This document shows positions 35,172 through 42,778 of a DNA stretch of 64,000 bases, in pieces. The number at the start of each line of letters is the position of its first letter. Within the stretch, counting starts at the first letter, position 1. The translations under genes were made by a program, and so were the position numbers. The DNA is taken from contig CAZTJC010000008.1 of NCBI GenBank assembly GCA_964613945.1, forward strand, positions 1 to 64,000, written 5' to 3'. This DNA comes from JAVVHH01 sp964613945 (GTDB taxonomy: Bacteria > Pseudomonadota > Alphaproteobacteria > Acetobacterales > Acetobacteraceae). The notes under the pieces were generated by a model. It had not been told where the DNA came from. It ran no database searches and worked only from the letters and a program-made list of their open reading frames with translations.

Positions 35172-37346
35172 CTATTCCGCGTCCGCCGGCGGCAAGGCAT
35201 CGGTCTCGGCAGCGGGCAGCGTCGATTGCACGCGGCGTGGCGTGGGCGGTCCCGGCACCCAGGGACGATCACCGCGCACCTGGCGATCCGTCACCACCCG
35301 CACCGTCCCACCCTCGATCCAGACCGCCGCCGCACCGTCCCGCCATACGGTGAAGCGGTCCAACAGCGCCACCCCGCGCGGACACTCGCCCCGCGCCGGC
35401 TCGGCCGAAACCAGCAGCGTCGCCCCGGCACACCCGTCATCGCCAACTCGGCCCTTGTTGCGCAGCAGCAGCACCGGCCCGGCCTGGCATGACACGCTCC
35501 CGCACTCGCTCGGCGCTCCCTCGGCCAAGGCCGCGAACGACCCGACCGCGAAGTGATTCTCCCATTCCTCGCGCGTGTATTTCGACCCGCCCGAAACCGT
35601 TTGCAGCCAGAATTGCGGCCCCACCCGCAGCGCGATCAGCCGCGCATCGCCGGACACCAGCAGGTTCGGCAGCGGCACCAGCGCCGGCGACAGCAGCCCG
35701 GCCACGATCGGCAACACGCCCCACATCCGCCACCGCGTCCGCCACAGCGCCAGCCACGCCAGACCCAGCGTGAACAGCAGCAGCCCCCATCCCGGCATCG
35801 GCCGCACCGCCATCGTCGCCTCCGGCCAGGCCGACACGGTCTGGCCGATCCACAGGATCGCCTGCACCCCCCACCCCATCGGCACCAGCGCAAGCCATTC
35901 GAGCCCGAACGGCATCAGCGCCAGGCCGAGCAGCCCCAGCGGCATCACCCACATCGCCGTCAGCGGCACCGCGAGCACGTTGGCGGCGATGAAATACAGC
36001 TGGATGTGCCTGAAGTGGAACGCCCCGTAGGGCGCCGACGCCGTGCCCGCGAGCAGGCTCGTCAGCACCAGCGCGATCACGTGCGACAGCGTCCGTCGCC
36101 ACCATTGGTGCCCGTAGAGCCGGGTCAGCACCGGCCGCAGCGCCTCGTAGCCCGAGATAAGCGCCAGCACGGCGGCGAAGCTCATCTGGAAGCTGACGCC
36201 GACCACCTCCTGCGGCGCGAACAGCATCAACGCCAGCGCCGCCAACGCCCATCCCCGCAACGACAGCGCCCGCCGCCCGACCACCAGCCCCAGCGTCACC
36301 ACGCAGGCCATGGCGAAGCTGCGCATCACCGGCACATGCGCGCCGGCCATCAGCATATAGGCGCCGCCGGCCAGCAGTGCCGTCACCGCCGCGATCGGCT
36401 TGGTCGGCCAGAACAGTGCCGACCGCTCCCACGCGGCGAGCAGCAGCCGGGTCGAGCCGAATACCAGCCCCATGACGATCCCGATGTGCAGCCCGGCGAC
36501 TGCCAGCAGATGCGCCAGCCCCGAGTCGCGCATCGCCGCCCGATCCGCCTGCGGGATCGCCAGCGTGCTGCCGGTCAGGAACGTCGCCGCGATCGCGCCC
36601 GCCGACCCCGGGATCGCCGCCATCACCCGTTGCCCGATCGCGTCCCGCGCCGCCTGGATCATGGCGGACGCGCCAGCCGGCGGGTGATGGTCGAGTACCG
36701 TCACCGTCCCCAGCGCCGTCCCGCCGCCGCCAAGGCCGTTGAAGAATGCGTCCCGCTGCAGATCCCAGCCGCCAGGATAGGACGGCCCGGCCGGCGGCCG
36801 CATCAAGGCCCGAACCTGGATGTCGTCGCCAGCCGACACCGCCGTCTGATCGCCTTTCTTGACCCGTACCCGCAACCGCCGGTCCACCGGATCGCCGCCA
36901 CCGAGGCGCACCCCGTCCAGCACTAGGCGCCGCCCGTCTGGCAGGATGTCCACTGCCCGAATCGTGCCCGTGAGCACCACCGCCGTGCGGGGCAGCGGCG
37001 TCATCGGCGACACGCGCCAAGTCGCGAGTTGACACGCCATGAAGCCGACCGATGCCGCCAGGGCCGCCAACGCTGCCATCCGTCCGGCCAGGCTTCGCCA
37101 TGCCAGCGCGACCAGTCCCAGGCAGGCCCCGACCGCGACTCCGCCAAGCCACCGTGGCGGCTCTGCCAGGAGAGAGAAGAACAGCAGCACGCCCATCGAC
37201 ATGCAGACTGGCAGCCAGGGCATGAACCGTCCCCGCTCCGCCTCCGCCCATGCAGCCAGCCGCGCAGCCGCCCGGGTGCCTGCCCAGCCACGCGGCCCCG
37301 CCCCATCGATTGCAACCGCTTGGTGCACGACACCCCCGTTCCACAC
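35172..37346 (-). CDS. comEC: ComEC/Rec2-family DNA-uptake membrane channel, no metallo-beta-lactamase domain
   Basis: 724 residues. The N-terminal part has several helices and a soluble OB-like section (about 125-205). The competence domain follows (about 215-570), with HLLAVAGLHIGIVMGL, PVMRSFAMACVV and VSFQMSFAAVLALIS as conserved segments. The usual C-terminal metallo-beta-lactamase motif (HxHxDH) is absent; the C-terminal 150 residues show no metal cluster. GTG start at 37346 is the one that gives the long N terminus, and the true start may be downstream. Divergent from gltX by 49 bases. Confidence 0.85.
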   Translation of the reverse strand: MWNGGVVHQAVAIDGAGPRGWAGTRAAARLAAWAEAERGRFMPWLPVCMSMGVLLFFSLLAEPPRWLGGVAVGACLGLVALAWRSLAGRMAALAALAASVGFMACQLATWRVSPMTPLPRTAVVLTGTIRAVDILPDGRRLVLDGVRLGGGDPVDRRLRVRVKKGDQTAVSAGDDIQVRALMRPPAGPSYPGGWDLQRDAFFNGLGGGGTALGTVTVLDHHPPAGASAMIQAARDAIGQRVMAAIPGSAGAIAATFLTGSTLAIPQADRAAMRDSGLAHLLAVAGLHIGIVMGLVFGSTRLLLAAWERSALFWPTKPIAAVTALLAGGAYMLMAGAHVPVMRSFAMACVVTLGLVVGRRALSLRGWALAALALMLFAPQEVVGVSFQMSFAAVLALISGYEALRPVLTRLYGHQWWRRTLSHVIALVLTSLLAGTASAPYGAFHFRHIQLYFIAANVLAVPLTAMWVMPLGLLGLALMPFGLEWLALVPMGWGVQAILWIGQTVSAWPEATMAVRPMPGWGLLLFTLGLAWLALWRTRWRMWGVLPIVAGLLSPALVPLPNLLVSGDARLIALRVGPQFWLQTVSGGSKYTREEWENHFAVGSFAALAEGAPSECGSVSCQAGPVLLLRNKGRVGDDGCAGATLLVSAEPARGECPRGVALLDRFTVWRDGAAAVWIEGGTVRVVTDRQVRGDRPWVPGPPTPRRVQSTLPAAETDALPPADAE

Positions 37347-37395
37347 CGTGCTTAGCAGACTCTCCCGCTCCGATCACGTGTGCTAGAGAGCCCAC

Positions 37396-38787
37396 ATGTC
37401 TGTCCGCACTCGATTTGCACCGAGCCCCACCGGGCTGCTCCATATTGGCAGCGCCCGCTCTGCCCTCTTCAACTACTTGTTCAGCCGGCATCATGGCGGG
37501 ACCTACCTGATCCGGGTCGAAGACACCGACCGGGAGCGGAGCAAGCCGGAGTTCACCGACGCGATCCTCGCCGGCCTCGCCTGGCTCGGCATCCCGCCGG
37601 ACGAGCCGCCGGTGTTCCAATCCACACGCGCCGGCCGACACGCCGAAGTCGCGCATGAGATGCTGGCCCGTGGCCGCGCCTATCATTGCTACTGCACGCC
37701 CGACGAGCTTCGCCAGATGCGCGAAACCGCCGCCGCCGAGGGCCGTCCGCCGCGCTATGACGGCACCTGGCGCGACCGCGACCCGGCCGAGGCGCCCCCC
37801 GGCGTCAAACCCGTGATCCGCCTCAAGGCACCGCGCGAGGGCGCCACCACGGTGCACGACCTCATTCAGGGCGAGATCACCGTCAACAACAGCGAGCTGG
37901 ACGACCTCATCATCCTGCGCAGCGACGGCTCGCCCACCTACCTGCACGCCGTTGTGGTCGACGATCACGACATGGACATCACCCATGTCATCCGTGGCGA
38001 CGACCACATGACCAACACCTTTCGCCAAATCCAGATCTACAACGCCATGGACTGGACCCTGCCGCGCTTCGCCCACATGCCGCTGATCCACGGCGCGGAC
38101 GGCGCCAAGCTATCCAAGCGGCACGGCGCGGTGAACCTGCTCGACTTCCGCGACGACGGGTTCCTGCCCGAGGCGATGATGAACTTCCTGATGCGCCTCG
38201 GCTGGTCGCATGGCGACACCGAGATCCTCGATCGCGAGGAGGCCATCCGGCTGTTCGACCTCGACGGCGTCGGCCGCTCGGCGGCACGGATGGACTACAC
38301 TCGGCTGCTGCAACTCAACGGCGTCTGGCTGCGCCGGGCCGATGACGAGCGGCTGACCAACGACGTGGTCGAGCGGCTCACTGCCCAGGGTCTCGACGCC
38401 GAGCGCGTCCGCGAGCGCATCCTGGGCCTGATGCCGTTCCTCAAGGAGCGCGCCAAGACGCTGGTCGACCTGGCCGATAGCACCGCCTTCCTGGCTCGCC
38501 ACATGCCGCTCAGCTTCGAGGAAAAGGCCCAAGCCCTGCTGACGGCCGAGGCCAAGGCCGCCCTGCCGGCGCTCGCCGCCGTCCTCGACGGCACCGACTG
38601 GACCGCCCCGGCCCTCGATGCCGCACTGCGCACCTACGCCGAGGCCAACGGCCAGAAGCTCGGCAAGGTGGCCCAACCCCTGCGCGCAGCGCTGACCGGC
38701 AGCACCATGAGCCCGCCGATCGACCAGACCCTGGCTGCCCTCGGTCGCGAGGAAGCCCTCGCCCGCATCGCCGCGGCTACAGCCTGA
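37396..38787 (+). CDS. gltX: Glutamate-tRNA ligase
   Basis: Charges tRNA-Glu with glutamate. 463 residues, class I synthetase: FAPSPTGLLHIGSARSALFNYLF carries the HIGH-type motif, IRVEDTDRERS and YHCYCTPDELRQMR follow, and the KMSKS-type loop is KLSKRHG. A C-terminal helical anticodon-binding domain (about 300-463) completes it. GAGAG lies before the ATG. Its TGA shares a base with the pyrB ATG (TGATG). Alphaproteobacteria often have two GltX paralogs; only this one is in the window. Confidence 0.95.
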   Translation: MSVRTRFAPSPTGLLHIGSARSALFNYLFSRHHGGTYLIRVEDTDRERSKPEFTDAILAGLAWLGIPPDEPPVFQSTRAGRHAEVAHEMLARGRAYHCYCTPDELRQMRETAAAEGRPPRYDGTWRDRDPAEAPPGVKPVIRLKAPREGATTVHDLIQGEITVNNSELDDLIILRSDGSPTYLHAVVVDDHDMDITHVIRGDDHMTNTFRQIQIYNAMDWTLPRFAHMPLIHGADGAKLSKRHGAVNLLDFRDDGFLPEAMMNFLMRLGWSHGDTEILDREEAIRLFDLDGVGRSAARMDYTRLLQLNGVWLRRADDERLTNDVVERLTAQGLDAERVRERILGLMPFLKERAKTLVDLADSTAFLARHMPLSFEEKAQALLTAEAKAALPALAAVLDGTDWTAPALDAALRTYAEANGQKLGKVAQPLRAALTGSTMSPPIDQTLAALGREEALARIAAATA

Positions 38788-39719
38788 TGTTCAGTCACAA
38801 GCACCTGCTGGCGATCGAGGGCCTTTACCCACCCGAGATCGCCACCTTGCTCGACCTGGCCGAGAGCTACGTCCTGCTCAACCGCTCCGGCAAGACGCAG
38901 CGGGACCTGCTCCGCGGCCGCACCCTGATCAACCTGTTCTTCGAGGACAGCACCCGCACCCGCACCAGTTTCGAACTCGCCGGCAAGCGGCTTGGCGCCG
39001 ACGTGATCAACATGTCGGTCTCGACCAGCAGCGTGAAGAAGGGCGAGACCCTGCTCGACACGGCGACCACGCTGAACGCCATGCGCTGCGACCTGCTGGT
39101 CGTGCGGCACGATCAATCCGGCGCCCCGGCCCTGCTGGCGCAGAAGGTTTCCTCCGCCGTCATCAACGCCGGCGACGGTACGCACGAGCACCCCACCCAG
39201 GCACTGCTGGACGCGCTGACCATCCGCCGCCGTCGCGGCAGTCTCGAAGGGCTGGTGGTCGCGATCTGCGGCGACGTGCTGCACAGCCGGGTCGCGCGAT
39301 CCAACATTCACTTGTTGACCACCATGGGCAGCCGCGTGCGCGTGGTCGGCCCGCCGACACTGATCCCGGCTGCCGCGGCCAGTCTCGGCGTGGAAGTGAT
39401 GCACGACATGGATAGCGGCCTCGACGGCGCCGACGTGGTGATGATGCTGCGGCTGCAGCGCGAGCGGATGGTGGGTGGGCTCATTCCCAGCGAACGGGAG
39501 TACTTCCGCTTCTTCGGCCTCGATCACCCCAAGCTCGCCCGTGCCAAGCCCGACGTCATCGTCATGCACCCCGGCCCGATGAACCGCGGCGTCGAGATCG
39601 ACAGTGCCGTCGCCGACGACCCGGTCCGCAGCGTCATCGGCACTCAGGTCGAGATGGGCGTCGCCGTGCGCATGGCCGTGCTCGACGTCCTCGCACGCCA
39701 GGACCGCCGCAATGTCTGA
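38787..39719 (+). CDS. pyrB: Aspartate carbamoyltransferase catalytic subunit
   Basis: Second step of pyrimidine synthesis, carbamoyl phosphate plus aspartate. 310 residues. Carbamoyl-phosphate binding FFEDSTRTRTSFELAGKRLG, then DGTHEHPTQALLDA, and the Asp domain with LRLQRERM and MHPGPMNRGVEID. No separate regulatory subunit (PyrI) is seen, which fits the type paired with a PyrC-like partner. It overlaps that partner by 8 bases. Confidence 0.96.
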   Translation: MFSHKHLLAIEGLYPPEIATLLDLAESYVLLNRSGKTQRDLLRGRTLINLFFEDSTRTRTSFELAGKRLGADVINMSVSTSSVKKGETLLDTATTLNAMRCDLLVVRHDQSGAPALLAQKVSSAVINAGDGTHEHPTQALLDALTIRRRRGSLEGLVVAICGDVLHSRVARSNIHLLTTMGSRVRVVGPPTLIPAAAASLGVEVMHDMDSGLDGADVVMMLRLQRERMVGGLIPSEREYFRFFGLDHPKLARAKPDVIVMHPGPMNRGVEIDSAVADDPVRSVIGTQVEMGVAVRMAVLDVLARQDRRNV

Positions 39720-40989
39720 CTTGTTGTTCCAGAACGTCCGCCTGCTCGACCCCGCGTCCGACCTGGATGCTATCGGCGCCCTCCTCGTCAAAGACGGCCG
39801 TATCGCCGATTGGGGTGTCAATCTCGGCCGCCCCGATGGAGTTGAGACCCTCGACGGCGGCGGCGCGATCCTTTGCCCCGGCCTGGTCGACATGCGCGCC
39901 AGCCTCGGCGAGCCCGGCTTCGAATACCGTGAAACTATTGCCTCGGCTGCCCGCGCCGCATCGGCCGGCGGTATCACCACCATCGGCGCATTGCCCGACA
40001 GCCGCCCCGCCATCGACGACCCGGCCCTGGTGCGCCTCATGCGCAGCCGCGGCGAGGAGACCGACGCCGTCACCATCCGCCCCTATGCCGCCGTCACCAA
40101 AGGCTGCCGCGGCGAGGAACTCGCCGAGATCGGCCTGCTTCGCGAAGCCGGCGCAGCCGCCTTCACCGACGGCCAGCGCGCCATCGGCAATGCCCGCCTG
40201 ATGCGGTTGGCGCTTTCCTATGCCCGCGGCTTCGGTGCCCGCATCGTCCAACACCCCGAGGACCCCACACTCGCCGGAGGCGGCGCCGCCACAGAAGGCG
40301 AACAGGCCACTCGCCTTGGCCTCCCCGGCATTCCCGCCGCCGCCGAAGCCATCCTCGTCGCCCGCGACATTCGCCTGGCAGAACTCACCAGCGGCTTGCT
40401 GCACTTCGCCCATGTCTCGACCGCCGAAGCGCTTGAACTCATCCGCCGGGCCAAGGAGCGCGGCCTGCCCATCACCTGCGACACCGCCCCACCGTATTTC
40501 GACCTCAACGAAACGGCGATTGGCGATTTCCGTACCTACGCCAAGCTGTCGCCGCCGCTTCGTGCGGAGAGCGATCGTCTCGCCGTCTGCGCCGCCTTGG
40601 CCGACGGCACCGTCGACGCCATCGCCTCGGACCATCAGCCGCGCGACGCCGACGACAAGCGCCTGCCCTTCGCCGTGGCGTCCCCGGGCGGTGCCGGTCT
40701 GGCGACGCTGCTGCCCATCACCCTCGCCCGCGTCCACGGCGGCGGCCTACCGCTCTCCCGCGCCTTGCTGCTGCTGACCGCTGGCCCCGCCGCCCTGCTG
40801 GACGCCGACGCCGGCCGCTTCCGTCGCGGTGCCCCGGCCGATCTGTGCCTGTTTGACCTCGAGCGCGCCTGGCGCATCGAGTCCGGCACCCTGCCCGGCA
40901 AGGCACAGAACACGCCGTTCGACGGTCGCCCCGTGGAAGGCCTGGTTCTCGGCACCTGGCATCACGGCCGTCGCGTGTTTCCGCAGTGA
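39712..40989 (+). CDS. Dihydroorotase-like subunit lacking the metal-site HxH (pseudo-dihydroorotase)
   Basis: 425 residues with the overall dihydroorotase barrel. The N-terminal motif normally D-x-H-x-H is here DMRAS (60-64), so both first metal histidines are Arg and Ser. Lys130 (normally carboxylated), His181, His234 and Asp307 remain, but the normal histidine pair in the TCE...HH region reads CDTAPPYF. It is therefore probably not catalytic. In Pseudomonas a similar PyrC-prime stabilises the PyrB dodecamer. Starts at 39712, overlapping pyrB by 8 bases; plsY follows 7 bases later. Confidence 0.9.
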   Translation: MSDLLFQNVRLLDPASDLDAIGALLVKDGRIADWGVNLGRPDGVETLDGGGAILCPGLVDMRASLGEPGFEYRETIASAARAASAGGITTIGALPDSRPAIDDPALVRLMRSRGEETDAVTIRPYAAVTKGCRGEELAEIGLLREAGAAAFTDGQRAIGNARLMRLALSYARGFGARIVQHPEDPTLAGGGAATEGEQATRLGLPGIPAAAEAILVARDIRLAELTSGLLHFAHVSTAEALELIRRAKERGLPITCDTAPPYFDLNETAIGDFRTYAKLSPPLRAESDRLAVCAALADGTVDAIASDHQPRDADDKRLPFAVASPGGAGLATLLPITLARVHGGGLPLSRALLLLTAGPAALLDADAGRFRRGAPADLCLFDLERAWRIESGTLPGKAQNTPFDGRPVEGLVLGTWHHGRRVFPQ

Positions 40990-40996
40990 TCGACCA

Positions 40997-41578
40997 ATGC
41001 TGATCGCCGCTCTCCTGCTCGGCGTGCTGCTGGGCTCGATTCCGTTCGGCCTGCTGCTCACGCGGGCTGCCGGGCTGGGCGACATTCGCAAAACCGGCTC
41101 CGGCAGCATCGGCGCCACTAACGTGCTGCGCACCGGCCGCAAGGATATCGCCGCCGCCACCCTGCTGTTCGATGCCGCCAAGGGTGCCGTCGCCGTGCTG
41201 CTCATGGCCGCTTATGCCGGCACCGACGCCGCGCTTGTCGCGGGCGTCGGCTCGGTTCTCGGTCATTGCTTCTCGCCCTGGATCGGCTTCAAGGGCGGCA
41301 AGGGCATCGCCACCGGCGCTGGTGTCCTGCTCGCTTGGTCCTGGCCGGCCGGGCTGCTTTGCCTCGCGGCTTGGCTGGCCGCAGCCTTTCTGTCCAAGCG
41401 CTCCAGCGTCGGCGCCTTGGTCGCGCTGGCCGCCGCCCCACCTCTGCTCTGGGCATTTGCCGACGGGCGCACGGCGCTGGCCGGCCTCCTCGTCAGCGCC
41501 GTCTGCATCGGGCGTCACCACGCCAACATCGCCCGCCTCATCGCCGGCACGGAGCCGCGCATCGGGCGCAAGGCTTGA
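40997..41578 (+). CDS. plsY: Acyl-phosphate:glycerol-3-phosphate acyltransferase
   Basis: First acylation of phospholipid synthesis, using acyl-phosphate, in the inner membrane. 193 residues with five or so membrane segments. The three family motifs are KTGSGSIGATNVLRTG, FDAAKGAVAVLL and FKGGKGIATGAG. I chose the ATG at 40997, seven bases after the pyrC-like stop. It overlaps dprA by 4 bases (TTGA). Confidence 0.94.
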   Translation: MLIAALLLGVLLGSIPFGLLLTRAAGLGDIRKTGSGSIGATNVLRTGRKDIAAATLLFDAAKGAVAVLLMAAYAGTDAALVAGVGSVLGHCFSPWIGFKGGKGIATGAGVLLAWSWPAGLLCLAAWLAAAFLSKRSSVGALVALAAAPPLLWAFADGRTALAGLLVSAVCIGRHHANIARLIAGTEPRIGRKA

Positions 41579-42660
41579 GCGTCGTCGACCGCCTGCGGCT
41601 GATCCGCACGGAGGGCGTCGGCCCCATCACCTACCGCCGGCTGATCGACCGCTTCACCGACCCGGCTGTCGCCCTCGATGCCCTGCCCGCCCTTGCCCAT
41701 GCCGGCGGACGCGCGTCGATCCGCATCCCCACCGTCGCCGAAGTGAATCGCGAGATCGACCGGATCGGCACCGCCGGCGCCCGCCTGTTATTCATCGACG
41801 ACCCCGACTATCCCGATCTCCTCGCCAGCACCGACGGCGCACCGCCCGCCATCACCGTCAAGGGCGACCCGGCCGCGCTCAACCGCCGTGCTGTCGCCCT
41901 CGTCGGCGCCCGCAACGCGTCCACCAACGGCAAGCACATGGCCGATCTGCTAGCCTACGATCTCGCCAGTTCCGGCCTCGTCGTGGTCTCCGGCATGGCG
42001 CGCGGCATCGACACCGCCGCGCATACCGGCGCGCTGCGGGCCGGCCTGACCGTGGCCTGCATCGCCGGCGGCATCGATGTGGCCTACCCGGCCGAGAACG
42101 CCGCCATGCAGGAGCAGGTCGCCGAGAACGGTGCCGTCGTGGCCGAAGCACCGTTCGGCACTGCGCCCCAAGCCCGCCACTTCCCGCGGCGCAACCGCAT
42201 CATCGCCGGGCTGGCCTTGGCGATCATCGTGGTCGAGGCAGCGCCGAAATCCGGTAGCCTGATCACCGCCCGCTTCGCCGCCGAGATGGGCCGTGACCTG
42301 TTCGCCGTTCCCGGCTCTCCGCTTGACGCCCGCTGTCGCGGCTCCAACGACCTGATCCGCACCGGCGCTCATCTGGTGGAAAGCGCGGCCGATGTGCTGG
42401 CCTTCCTGCCCTCGGTCCACGCCGCCTCCGTCCCCCGCGGCGTCTCCGAACCGTCGGCTCGCTACGAACCCCGGCTCGCCGACGACGAGGTGCGCCGCCT
42501 CGTCCTGGACAATCTCGGCCACGATCCCACCGACATTGACGATCTCATTCGCCAAAGCGGCGTTCCCAGCGCCAGCGTTCATGCCGCTTTGCTAGAGCTG
42601 GAATTGGGCGGCCAGGTCAGCGTGATGCCTAATAATAGGGCCTGTCTCACCGCGCTCTGA
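41575..42660 (+). CDS. dprA: DNA-processing protein DprA (Smf)
   Basis: Protects incoming single-stranded DNA and loads RecA during transformation. 361 residues. A short helical N domain, then the Rossmann domain with VGARNASTNGKHMADLLAY, VVVSGMARGIDTAAHTGAL, and GLALAIIVVEAAPKSGSLITA, and a C-terminal winged helix. It starts at TTG 41575, the only start that overlaps the plsY TGA and gives the family N terminus. It shares the region with comEC, so a DNA-uptake role is plausible. Confidence 0.93.
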   Translation: MSVVDRLRLIRTEGVGPITYRRLIDRFTDPAVALDALPALAHAGGRASIRIPTVAEVNREIDRIGTAGARLLFIDDPDYPDLLASTDGAPPAITVKGDPAALNRRAVALVGARNASTNGKHMADLLAYDLASSGLVVVSGMARGIDTAAHTGALRAGLTVACIAGGIDVAYPAENAAMQEQVAENGAVVAEAPFGTAPQARHFPRRNRIIAGLALAIIVVEAAPKSGSLITARFAAEMGRDLFAVPGSPLDARCRGSNDLIRTGAHLVESAADVLAFLPSVHAASVPRGVSEPSARYEPRLADDEVRRLVLDNLGHDPTDIDDLIRQSGVPSASVHAALLELELGGQVSVMPNNRACLTAL

Positions 42661-42778
42661 CCGCGGCTCGACGGGTCAGTAAGACATCCCAGGTTGACGT
42701 TGGCGGTCGCCGCTGCCAGTTGTCCGCTCATTGGGTGCACCGGGACAATCCTGGCGAGACCCTGCGTCAAAGGATGCC

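Noticed and set aside
35437..38091. 884-codon open frame on the minus strand across comEC and gltX
   Set aside because: It is antisense to gltX and out of frame with comEC, has low-complexity Gly/Ala/Arg composition typical of GC-rich shadow frames, and no domain can be read.
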